The notes under the pieces were generated by a model, which worked only from the letters and a program-made list of their open reading frames with translations, was not told the DNA's origin and did not search any database. This document shows, piece by piece, positions 1 to 10,800 of a DNA stretch of 64,000 bases. Position numbers and translations under genes: made by a program. The DNA lies in the NCBI GenBank assembly GCA_008711295.1, contig VUYV01000041.1, positions 2,148,288-2,212,287 of the forward strand, given 5' to 3'. Position 1 is the stretch's first letter. Every line of letters begins with the position of its first letter. Source of the stretch: Anarhynchus alexandrinus (Eukaryota; Chordata; Aves; Charadriiformes; Charadriidae).

Positions 1-899
1 GAGCCAAAGTAACAGTTCTGCATCCCCTAGGCAGCTTCTACCTCAGTAAAAGTGACTCAGTAAAAAGTAAAAGAATGCCTTGAACACAAACACTTGTCAG
101 TGCCTAACACAACATTCACATTAACAACACACACTGCAACTTCTGATGGGACAACACAACTTATTTTCTACTGCAGATGCCCTTATAACGAGGGAATTCC
201 CCTCACGATACCCACTAATTCTCTGATATGTTTTGGGTCTGCAAAAAGGAACTGCAGTGGAAGACCCCACCGAGACCCTTAAGTAGTACACATGCTTTGT
301 GTTTGTCTTTTGCACAGTCTTCCTTCAAACTAGTTATCCAAAATCTCACCTAAACACCTAAGTAGGTAATACAAAAATCTCATCGCTTTTCTCTTTGAGC
401 AGCTGTGCAATTTCAATGTCCATCTTAAATAAATTTGTTATTTCCACATGCAGGCTTATATTCAGCCATAATAAACAGATCGCTCTGTTCAGTTGTAAAT
501 CTGATTGCTTTGGCTAAGTCAAAGCCCAGGCGACGTGGTCTTTGTTCTTTGCAACAACACACATTGAGTCGTGCATTGAAATCCTGCTTTGGTTTGTAAA
601 GCCGACTGTTTTTTTATTCAGTTCTAAGATGTGTAGAAGTTTGTTCTTGAGGAACCAGAGTCTACAAAGTAAAGTTTGCTGTAACCTGTATATAAGTAAA
701 GGTACTTAAGAAATCTGTATTTCAGTATTACCTATTATTTAAGGCTAAAATACACACAATGGTCTGTTTTTTCCTTTCCATTAGTGCACTCTTAAAAATT
801 AAAAGGAAACAGATTAACGAAACTTAAAAGGTCTTTCAATTTCTAAATACTGTGAATTAAAGCTTCGTACCTGAATGGAACTTAATAAAGGTAGCCTAC
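1..899. other. NEDD1 intron, no exon seen
   Basis: AT-rich sequence downstream (in gene orientation) of NEDD1 exon 5. I looked for the next expected NEDD1 peptide on the minus strand and did not find it, so the next exon lies beyond the left edge. The short open frames here have no splice context. Confidence 0.6.
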
Positions 900-1040
900 C
901 TGATGGCTGCCATAACCAAAGGGAGTACTTGATAAATTGGTGGTAACACTGTGTAGGATAATTTCACCACTTAAGGATCCAGAAGCAATGTAGCAATCAT
1001 TCCAATTATATGTAACACACGTGACTTCATCTTTATGATC
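900..1040 (-). CDS. NEDD1: NEDD1 exon 5 (WD repeat), last one in the window
   Basis: 141 nt, 47 codons, phase 0. It begins DHKDEVTCVTYNWNDCYIAS and ends FGYGSHQ. Acceptor CCACAG/GATC, donor CATCAG/GTAGGC. The DHKDxV opening and the SGSLSGEIILHS end form one propeller blade. Confidence 0.93.
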
Positions 1041-4000
1041 CTGTGGGGAAGAGATGTTAGAGGGAGAGGGTTAAAGGCATTCAGGACAACCATATTTCTT
1101 CCTAATTTGTGCTTTTGCAGAAAAATCATAGAATCATAGAATGGTTTAGGTTGGAAAGGACCTTGAAGATCATCAAGTTCCAACCCCCCTGCCATAGGCA
1201 GGGACACCTCCCACTAGACCAGGTTGCCCAAGGCCACGTCCAGCCTGGCTTCAGCTTGAGCTGAATGTTTCAGCTTGATGTTTTTTTCTGACTATCTGTA
1301 ACATTTTAGAAGATTCTTTAAGAGTTATTACGGAATAACCCAGAAAACAGCAGCAGAACATACTGAAGATCAGCCATTACATTTTAACCACTGATTGTTT
1401 TCAGAAGATTGTTTTAACAAATTAATAAAGATGATGCTGTAATTACATACAATATTTTAATAAGACAACCATAGAGATATCTGCCACAGGTGTCATTAAT
1501 GTTATTTTAAAAGCAAAGACTTCTGGAAATAAGTGGTATTTGAATACACTTTCTGTTAATCTGATGTACTGATGTACTACTGCCAACTTCCCCTTCTGTC
1601 ACTTTTAGTATTAACACATATATTTACCAAATAGCTTTTCAGCATAGTCATTTGCAATTGTGTTTTTCTGAATATGTAGGGAAGACAATCAAGTACCTCT
1701 AGCCCAAAAAGGAGAAAAATATATTTAAAGTATTGTATTAGCTACTTAGTAGTCTTGTTTCCAACTGTAACTTTAAGAGTCCAAGAAAAAAAAGAATAAA
1801 TCAAAGTTAAAGTTTTATAGCCTCTCTAACAGCGGTCCTAAATGAGGGCAAATCATCTACTGAAGGTATCACGGAAATACACTAGACCATCCCGAGTTCT
1901 GTGCATCATAACAAGGTTTTTGAGAATTCATACTGGATCAGTTAGAAGACAACCATGTCCCAGTTTTGCATAACATGAGTTCTATGACAGTATTCTACAA
2001 CTACAAAAGTGTTTTCTTGTTTGACATGTCAGAAACAGCAATTATCTGAAAGCTGCCCTTGGAAAAAAACCCCGTCAGAGAATATCAATAAAAATTTGCA
2101 AAATAAGAAGCCTATACTAAAAATTTAAACATACGTTATTATAGAATTGTACTCTGAAGACATCAAGTTAAGTATGCTTCTTAAATTAAATTTGCTATTT
2201 ACAGCACATACAGAATTCAAACCTCAACAAGACACATATGTGTGCTAGCTCCTATCTATGAGCTTTATCCTACAGGTATGTGACTTAAGGTGTATTTTTC
2301 ACGGTTGGCAGCAAAACCTGGAAGTCATCAAAGCTACAGTTCTTCCTCAGACAAACTCACCTTAAGGCTACGGTACACCTTTCTGGATTTCAGATCCCAG
2401 ATGTTAACTGTGTTATCAAGTCCTCCACTCACAATATATGAAGAATTAGAATTCAAGCTCACACATATCTGTTTTCCCTGATGGAGAAAGGAAAAAAAGT
2501 ATCTTAAAGATAATTAAGGGATTTATTCAAATCTACTTAAGAGCATATTGATGTGTGTTTTCATTTTCATTAACACAAATAATCCCACTGACCAGTGGAA
2601 GTATTAGTACCCTACAGTCATTTCCCATCAAAAGGCATTTGAAGTCCAGTCCAGATAGGTCTTAAAGTATATTAAACATATGTCCTAAATACATTAATTA
2701 ATAGACTCTCAATTACTCACATTTTCCCATTTCAATTTTTTTTAGCATCTTTTCCTTCAATATGCATTTTCCCTTTAAATTATAGCTCCCCAAAGTGCAA
2801 TCATAGACTTTTATTCAGGCACTGAGTTTTAAAAAGAAAACACTAAGTTGAGGAAAAAACTCCTTAAAAGAAAATCAAAAAGTTGCCTAAGTCATATACT
2901 TCACATTCCCTAAACATTACAAAGAATATTATAGCAGCAAACCTCATGATTCGGTAAAGTGATTCTTTTTAAAATAATCATTGAAGTACAGCTTTTGAAA
3001 AAAATGTCAATCTTAATGATAGACCTACATCGAGGACAAATTATTATTCAGTTCTATCATGTTGAAAATTCACTTTTAAGTTCCTGAGATTTGAATTAAG
3101 AAAAAAACAAGTCCATCTAATTATTGACATGGTAAAATTGGAAACGATTGCATTAGTTATAGATCAGATTTAGTGAAATCTCCAAGACAAACACTCCACC
3201 TTTGATACTGTTTGCATACAACCTAAAAGCCCCGTTTGAACACTTTTTCAGAAAATTTCCAGTCCAAATTAGCATTACAATAGCTATCCAAGGAGAATAA
3301 TTAGAATAGTTTAGGACACTAACAAGTCATTCAAGTAACCATGTCAAGAGACTCTTCTAAAACTAAGTCCAGCTTTCTGAAGAGTTTATAGTGCCATGCT
3401 TCCATTTAATAGGAAAAAAAAAAAACACCCTCGACCATAACAGAAGTTCTCCTATTTCATGAATTTCCAGAAGCTAGCACATGTACACTCCAAGAACAGC
3501 CTTTATATAGACTCATTTTTCTACGTACAATTCACAGGAATGAGTAATACTGACAATTGAAGTTGGAAAATGAAGTTCAAACTTGAACTCTGTTCCATTG
3601 CCTACACATTAGATTAAGTTTGAACCACTGACTGCCTCGGGCTATCCCACTGAGGCTCAACAGGCACACTGCCCTAGCAGAAAGCTATCAGCCAAATTTG
3701 TATTTTCTTACTGGTAGAACTATTTTAGAAGCACTATTCCCCAAACTCTTTGTATGTATTTAACTATACACAAGGAAATGTTTTAACATATGCATCATAA
3801 GTCTACCAATACTAAAATTAAATTGATCCCAATATGCCGAACAAGTGTGACAAAAACAGTACACAAGGTGGAGTGGGGGGAAAAAAACAAACAAACCAAA
3901 CCAGGGAACAGCATTAGTCATACTTACTCCTTCAGCTATTTCAAAGAGTGGAACAGGTTTGCTTTTACAGCTTGAAACAACTATTTTATCACCAGCAGCA

Positions 4001-6089
4001 GAGGCAGTAGCTAGGTATCTATCTTAGTCAGAAGTTATGGACCATAATTGTGTTATACTGGTGATTAATAAAAGCAACAGTAAGTTTCCCTTACTGAAGG
4101 GAAGACAGATTGGTTAAACAGTCTGAAGTACTATACCTTGAAGGGACCTAGAAATAGAAACATAAGGCTATTTTCCAAGCCTTCATTAAGAAGCTCTTGC
4201 ATTAACTACAGCCTCTACTTCCCAATACAATGCAGAGCAATTTCTTTCAGAGAGAAGAGAAGAAATATCTGGCAAATATTATTTAAGAGCTCTTTACTGC
4301 TAAGGCAGCTTATCCGGTCTACAATTTTGTTTCCCCATGTCCCCTTAGTGATAAATGGGGGGGTCTCACTCAAGTTCAAGAGAACGTCTGCGGCTGTTAG
4401 CAGATTTAAAGAACAGTCTTGTTCATGGCAAATGTTAAACTACTTCAGTATATAGTTTCTAGAGTACAGTGAATGTTTGCTAATTTGTCTCCCTCTATAC
4501 TGAGGGAAGAAAAAAACCCAAGAAGAAACTTTTATGACATCAAGTACTGCAAAATAGTAAGAAAAGCCTTCAATATAGAACGACAGAGCAGGGAAACTGC
4601 CTCTGCATCACCACCAAACTAATCCAGTAATCATTCAGATCCATGTCCTGCATGTCTTCAGGTCAACACCCATTGCAATTTTATATTTGGTTATTTAAGA
4701 ATACAAGGTTAATTGGATGGATTTAACACCAAAGAACTGGTAGGCAGATTAGTGCTCGCTATTTCTTTCATTATTTTAAGGCATCATTTTAGCTTACAGA
4801 ATTATGCAAAACAAAACCAAATGCTTTACCCCTAACAAATTAACAAACATTCAAAAGCATACAAAGTAAAACACTTCACTGTTTCAATTTTGGGAGATGA
4901 AGAGGAGCCTAGGGGGAAGAAAGCAAGACATGGCAAGACAGCCTGTCTATAGCTAAAGTTTACTAGACAACATATATCTATATAATTTATACATATATAT
5001 CTATGCTTCAATTTCTCTGCAAGCTCCACAGCTAACACATTCATTTGTGCTCCGATTGCTTTAACTTTTTTCTCAGGATTCCACTTATTTGCAGACTTTG
5101 AGGACAGCCACATTCAGAACTCGCAGGACATAACTGTTATGTGCCAGCATCCTGTCCTTCTTTTACATCAAGATCAGACATCGCCGCCTTCTCCTCTGAC
5201 AGCCGTACAAGCTGTTCACCTGACAGTCCACTGTTTTCATGAAATGTCTCACGGAACACCTGGCACCTCATATCATTATCCTATAACAGGCTTCCATGAC
5301 AGAGGTGAAAGCTCTAAATAAGCCAGATCCATTTTCATGCATAAATCCCCACCATCCTATGAATGTTTTCCTACACATCCAAAACATTTTTGCTTCCTCT
5401 GTAAATGCTACAAACACTGCAAAGAAAACCAGTGCCTACAGAGTAAGAGGTAAGTGTATACTATGAAAGACTATCGGACTCAACAAGAAGCTGAGCAAGA
5501 ATAACAAAACAAACAAAAAAAAACTTTCATGACAATTTTCCTCTCTACACTATGTATAGAATTTTACTACATTAGCAATTGCTTCATTCAACCTTGTCAG
5601 TAAACTAAGCACTGCCTTGAAAGTGAATATTGTAATCAACTATTGAAGAAACAAATGAGTAAGCTTTACAGTTGGTAGGCAATCCAAGCATATCATAATC
5701 ATTAAAAAAGCGTTAGCCTCCTAAAGGAAGAGAAAGTTCTTCAGAAGCATTTACCAGCGTGAGTTTATTTTGTAAATCACTTCAACACAGAGAACCACAA
5801 AATTTTCTTCACAATATATACAAATCTTTTTATGCAAGACCTCAAAACTGCATCAGACCTGTGACTTACAGACACTTCAATAAAAAGAATTCGCTGAAGT
5901 TTTGCTAAGCACTCATAAAACTATGGCTGAAACTGCAAAGGATACTGTTGCTGGCCCAACACAGTGAGCTGACTGGATGTGGGGGTGTATGCGGGTTGAA
6001 CTGCTCCAACACAGTTAGAGATGAGGAATCCCATATTTTAACATCATCTCCTGATGAAGCAAAACATATGCTTTCTTGCATGGCTGCAC
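900..6089 (-). CDS. NEDD1: NEDD1, 5' coding part (four coding exons, continues off left edge)
   Basis: NEDD1 is a WD40-repeat protein that recruits the gamma-tubulin ring complex to centrosomes and spindle microtubules. The coding chain is complement of 6081-5946, 4022-3928, 2477-2361 and 1040-900: 136+95+117+141 = 489 nt, exactly 163 codons with no stop. The start is the ATG at 6081-6079, opening MQESICFASSGDDVKIWDSS, which closely matches the vertebrate NEDD1 N-terminus as I remember it. WD-like blade ends are visible: GDDVKIWD (residues 11-18), GGLDNTVNIWDLKS and ASGSLSGEIILHSV. The C-terminal half of the beta-propeller and the gamma-tubulin-binding tail are not in the window. All internal junctions keep phase. 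Identity is confident from sequence and from the CFAP54 neighbour; exact exon ends are by splice consensus. Confidence 0.93.
1124..1248 (-). mobile_element. CR1 LINE 3'-end fragment
   Basis: On the plus strand it starts with the doubled AATCATAG octamer and then the GGTTNGGTTGGAAAGGACC block, i.e. the complement of a CR1 3' terminus. Only about 125 bp remains: a severely 5'-truncated copy in the NEDD1 intron between exons 4 and 5. Confidence 0.9.
2361..2477 (-). CDS. NEDD1: NEDD1 exon 4 (WD repeat)
   Basis: 117 nt, 39 codons, phase 0 at both ends. It begins GKQICVSLNSNSSYIVSGGL and ends KVYRSLK. It carries the blade-closing GLDNTVNIWDLKS motif. The donor is CTTAAG/GTGAGTTTG. Confidence 0.93.
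3928..4022 (-). CDS. NEDD1: NEDD1 exon 3
   Basis: 95 nt, entering with two bases that complete an Asn codon. It encodes NNRYLATASAAGDKIVVSSC and onward to IAEG. The donor is strong (GGA/GTAAGTATG). I chose the acceptor CTAAG/ATAGATACC over a nearer CTAG because it alone restores the conserved NNxYL segment and the phase. Confidence 0.9.
4023..5945. other. NEDD1 intron between exons 2 and 3
   Basis: About 1.9 kb of AT-rich sequence. I see no coding segment with splice sites and no recognisable repeat. Open frames on both strands are short and lack context. Confidence 0.6.
5946..6089 (-). CDS. NEDD1: NEDD1 exon 2 (first coding exon, start codon)
   Basis: The acceptor follows a long T-rich tract (reads TTTTTTCAAAAACAG then GTGCAGCC). 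Only 8 nt of 5' UTR precede the ATG at 6081-6079, so most of the 5' UTR must be in an upstream non-coding exon. A G lies at -3 of the ATG. The exon encodes residues 1-45 plus one base and ends at donor AACA/GTATCC. The open frame continues upstream in the T-rich intron, but the methionine used is the family one. Confidence 0.93.
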
Positions 6090-6950
6090 CTGTTTTTGAA
6101 AAAACAAAAAAACAAAAAAACCAAACAAAACATATATATAAAAAGTAAAAACATAAAACAGGCAACTTCACAGGTCAAAAATAATAATTTCATCAATACA
6201 ATTTAATATTGTTTTCTTGATAACCAGGACATTTATTTCAAAAGTTACACAATTAGTACTGTTCAGCTGACTATACTACTGAAAGCAGCAGACGCTCCAC
6301 ACTTTTGTTACTTGAACTCTTGCAGGAAATGTATGCTTTCCTTTTCACAAAGGAAAAGCTATCCCTTCTATAGTATCAAGAGACTAAAACGATGCTTATA
6401 TCTCCACAGAGTTTACAGTAGCCTATCACGAAGGCGTGAGTATTTCAAGGACTCCTTTCCCACCAGTAGATGGAGATATACATGCTAGAATCAAACCGAC
6501 TGTTGCAGGGGAAGGCTGTAAGCTCGGACCTAAAGGACTCACTTCAGCGTTCATCTCGCCACCCTACAGGAGACGTGGGAATCCTTTAAACTAAAACTTT
6601 AACAGGACAATACAAGCGACGATGAGTCACTTTTCAACGCAACTTACACAACATTAAAAAACAAGAAGACCACCAACAATAGCGTACTACTATTTGTTTT
6701 GACTGACACCGTTGTAAGAGCTAAGGCCAGGCTAACCCATCCCAGGTTTGCAAAGTTCATTCTCAGCTTTTTACTCCGGGTAATTTTAAACTAGGCACAA
6801 ACAAGGGCTCAAAAGGTAAGCCTTTCCTTCACCTGGAGGCACAACCACCCTTTAGCCAGAAGTTTCCGGGACGTTTCTACATCGCTTTAGGCCACTAATT
6901 CTCATTGCTGAGGGCGTTTAAGAGAGGCGCATAACGCTGACAAAATCACT
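6090..6950. other. NEDD1 first intron, AT-rich part
   Basis: Sequence between the first coding exon and the CpG island. It includes the A-rich plus-strand tract (about 6097-6145), which is the polypyrimidine tract of exon 2 on the minus strand. A good minus-strand donor, CCTCCAG/GTGAAGG, sits at about 6829-6841 and could end an alternative or longer 5' UTR exon. Confidence 0.5.
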
Positions 6951-7830
6951 CAGGAAACTCAAGGTCCCCAACCGCCCTCCCTCGGCCGTTACCCAAGCCA
7001 TCAGCCCGCGGAGCTGCTCCCCGCTCCCTCCCTGCTCCTCCCGCCTCGCAGGGGGCTCCTCTCCCCGCTCTGCACCTTCAGCCCCGGAGGCCGCGGGACG
7101 AGCCGCTGCGCGCCTCAGGCCATCGCCACCGCCCAGCCCCGGCCCCGCTCCCGCCAAGACAGTGCCCCGCTGCGGGCCGCCACCGCGTTCCGCGCCCTCC
7201 CCCGCCGTTGCCGTTGCCCACCTGGCAGGGCGGGCAGCGGGCCGAGCCCGAGCCCCTTTCCCCTTCCCTCCCGGCCCGGCCCGGCACCTCCTCAGGGATC
7301 GGGCCCGGCACCCGGCGCCGGCCGCCCCGATTGGCTCAGACCCTCCTGCTCCCAAGTTTCCTACGGGGTCCGCCCGCACTCCCGGCCAATGAGCGCCGCC
7401 CTCCCGCGCGCCCTCCCGCGCGGCCCGACTTTCCCCGCCGCATCCAACTTAACAGCCCGTCCCAACAGCCCCCGCGCGCCGCCGCCTTCCCCTCCCCCGG
7501 AGGCTACGGTGGCCCGGAAGGGGCGAGGGGGCGCGCGCGCCGCTGGGTCCGTTGCCGTCGGCGAGAGGCACCGCCCGGCGTTGAGGCGACACCCGGGGGC
7601 GCCCCCGCCCCGGGGCCGGGCAGGGCCCCTGCGGAGGTCTTGCCTTGCCGGGGCACCCGCCTGAGGCCTGGCCCGAGCCCGGGTGTCTGAGGGGGGTCCC
7701 GGTGGTGGCGGGGCCGGAGGTTTGGCGGGTCGCCGTACCCAGGCGGAGGAAGCCGCCCGGTTGGGGCCTGTGGGGAGGTGGGGTCCGTTCGGGGTGGTGG
7801 CGGGTCGGTGACCAGCGGGGAGCCGTTCCA
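6950..7830. promoter_or_regulatory. NEDD1: CpG island promoter of NEDD1
   Basis: Abrupt rise to very GC- and CpG-rich sequence in an AT-rich window, placed about 0.9-1.7 kb upstream of the NEDD1 start codon in gene orientation. No TATA box is evident. A minus-strand CCAAT box (plus-strand ATTGG at 7330-7334) points toward NEDD1, and a plus-strand CCAAT (7386-7390) points away. This suggests transcription start for NEDD1 at roughly 7230-7300. Repeated GC-box-like and CCTCCCGCGCG motifs occur near 7400-7430. The long open frames on both strands here reflect high GC and are not treated as genes. Confidence 0.8.
7222..7300 (-). other. NEDD1: Candidate NEDD1 non-coding exon 1 (end uncertain)
   Basis: The first coding exon has only 8 nt of UTR, so an upstream UTR exon is required. 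A usable minus-strand donor, CTGCCAG/GTGGGC, lies at 7222, some 110 nt downstream of the minus-strand CCAAT box. The upstream limit is a guess. Other possible donors are TTGG/GTAACG near 6988 and CCAG/GTGAAG near 6834. Confidence 0.35.
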
Positions 7831-7899
7831 CGGGCGCTGCTGAAGGAAGCTGGAGCCGGCCACGTCCGAAGCAGTCAGTCCTGCTCTCCGCCACCGGCT

Positions 7900-10800
7900 G
7901 GCTCTGGGTGACACCGGATCCGGTATCGGCCCCCTTGTAAATTGTAACCTCGGAGGAAGGGCTGTGTGCTCAGCACTGAGTACAGAGCATTCGACACAGC
8001 TCCTCACCCTTCACTGGGGCATCTCGGTGACAGATCATCATAAATAACAGTAGTAAATACATTCCGAGCAGGGAAGTTCCTGAACCTGCCAACTCAAGAC
8101 CGTTTTTAATTATGTTCACAACGTACCTATCTGTACCCCATTACACACTGCATGTTTACTTCCAGTAACTGATGAAGTAACAGAGAATCGTCGCATCTGT
8201 ATCCTGACTTAGAATATAGCTGTTATTCTAGTCATGCTGAATTTTGTAGGGGGGATTTTTTTTTTTCCATCTGGTAAAACAAAAGCTAACATTTCTTGAA
8301 AAGTAATACGTATTTTCACAGTCTCTGCTTTCTAAACCTAAGTAGAAAATGATTTAGTAAAAGATTGTCTTTACAGGGATATTAGACAAGAAAACTGTAG
8401 CAAACCTAAGTGTTTCTGTAGAATTCTGGTTTCAAAGGAATCTTTACCTTGTGTATGGCCCTCAGAATCAGTAGGTCTGAAATGCCCCATTCCCTTTGTC
8501 AATGTAGTTTTGATTTTCCAAGTTCGTTTCAGCTGTAGTTTGTACAAGTGAACTCAGAATCAGGGAAGAAACTCACATCACTGTTACACAAAATGCCATT
8601 ATTACTTCCCTACAGCAATGAGGATCATCTCTTTATTGCATCTATTAATCCTCATTAACTAATCATTAGTCATATCATCTATCATCTGTCTTCTCAGATA
8701 TCTGAGTGTTAGGAGACCTTCAGCATTCCTACAAGTCTTCTACCCCCACTCTGCTTTGCTGTCCTAATTTGCTTTTAAACCAACCATGTTTCACTTCTAA
8801 GGCCAATACTTGTTATTCTGTTCTGTTCATCTTCAATTCACAGAATCAAAAGCTTTTTCTTTCCCCTAACAATATCCTCTGGCTTTTTTTCTTTATCTCC
8901 TCACCATGGAGCATAACTGCATTTACAGACAGATGGGTGAGTACCTGCCTTCCAAGCCCTGAAGCCTCCAAGTTGAGCAATTAGAAATTTTGGGGGTTTT
9001 AAGTAAACATGACCAGCATTTTTTGCTCTATTCTTTTGCACCCCCTCAATTAAATCAGTTTTCCCTGCTGCTAGGACCTTAGTCGGCACTTCTTTATGCC
9101 CGTGAATGTGCTGCGTTTCTTCTTGGTATTTATAAGAAATCGCTGGGACATCTTGCTGTATCATCTTTGGGGAAAGGACGACAGGAAGAAGCTCAGTTCT
9201 TGGAGCAGAGCGGTACTGTCGCTGAAAAGGATGAGGGCCGCCTGCACAAGGCGGGGCTTTCCGAGCAATTGTGCAAGGCTGTAAAAGAGACTCCCCAAGA
9301 AAGTTCCCTGACATCTGAGACAGATCTGTTTTGGAGGGAAACTGCCTTGCAGGTGGAAGGGAAATCCTCTTCACGGAGCTTTCCAGATGAGGAGAATCGG
9401 CCCGTCTCTGGGAATCTCAGCCAAATCTACACCATGTGACCAATGATTTCATACAGCCCTCCACCAGGAAACGAGGAACTTCCATCTTCCAAGTGCAGGA
9501 TGCACTCCTTTCATCAAGCTTTTTGCTGCATGCACATTCAGATTTTAAAACATTAAAAAGTCCAATCAATTTCCTACCACTGAGAAAAAAATCACAACTG
9601 ATACATATAATGATGTAGTGTAGAGAAAAGCAGTCCAGGCGGGACAGCAGAGGCCTTGAGAAGCAGAAGCTCAGGACGCAGCAGAGGAGTACAGGTGTGG
9701 GATGAGAAGAGATGGGGCACGTCCCTGGTGCTGGAGATCCCGTAGCTACAAACAAGTCACCGTCAGTTAAAGACTCGCAGACCTCGCAGGGCAAAAACAG
9801 TTTTCATGGGTAACAAAGAGAACTAAACCCAAGTACCTAACGTATGTAAAACACCATATATATTGAATTTAGATGTAACATGGAACCACAAACCCATGAA
9901 GAAAGAGCAAGGTGTAAAAGTGTGTTAAACATACAAAAATTACCCCAAATTGATGCTAGAGTGAGGGAGAAGAAGATATCGACAGAGGGAGAAGAAAACA
10001 ACATCATATTCTTCCTGGCCCATGACTCCAGATGTGATGACTCGCCCTAGCAGCTCCTCACACACACACCAGCTTGAAACCACTGACCTTCAGGCCCAGT
10101 GGAGCAGTGGAAGTGTGAGCATTACACAGGTGAAGAGGGGTAAAAATGGTAACAGTTTAAAATTAAAATAATTTTAACTGTATTATTACTATTATTATTA
10201 CTTAAACTTTTTCTGCATAGAGGCATGCTTTCTTTTTTCACAGTAATTAGACCCGGATTAATAAAGATTCTTAGATTAGGCTAAGATTTCAGTTACATGG
10301 AAAATAAATTTTGGCTTTAAATACAAGTTGCGTTTCCTCTTTGCCCATAAACAAGGTTTTGATGTAACACCAGTGACACCAAGTTCTGAATGATGAGCTG
10401 CAGAGTTCCTGGGAAATAAGACCAGTCAGGAAGCTGGGGAAAAAAAAACAACCTGGATTTCTTCAGGGTAATAATTGTTCTTTAAAGCACTTTTGAAATA
10501 GTTGGTATCATTCCACTTGGTAGTGGATTCATAAGAATGTAACAGGGCTAATTAATATACTATATGTTGTATGATAATGAAATGTGTACAGTAATTTTAT
10601 AGGATAAACAGAATCTTGATTCTTTCCCTCTAGCTATGCCATATTCTAGCTATATGATGCCAACGTTCATGGGGAATGAGGCAAGGAGTGAAGCATGAAG
10701 CACAGACCTCATTCTGCTCACGCCTGGCAGAGCAGCCATGGGAGCACATTTGGAAAACCCACAGTAGAGGCTCCTGTGATGACCCCCTGGGCCTTGTGGA

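Noticed and set aside
4011..4012. Alternative NEDD1 exon 3 acceptor CTAG
   Set aside because: It would drop four conserved residues (NRYL) and leave the wrong phase relative to exon 2.
6918..8007. Several long overlapping open frames on both strands (up to 177 codons)
   Set aside because: They lie in the CpG island, where stop codons are rare. They are rich in Pro, Ala, Gly and Arg, overlap in all frames and resemble no family I know.
9417..9794. Minus-strand 125-codon open frame
   Set aside because: No splice context, no family resemblance, and a low-complexity Ser/Cys/Leu-rich middle. Treated as chance.
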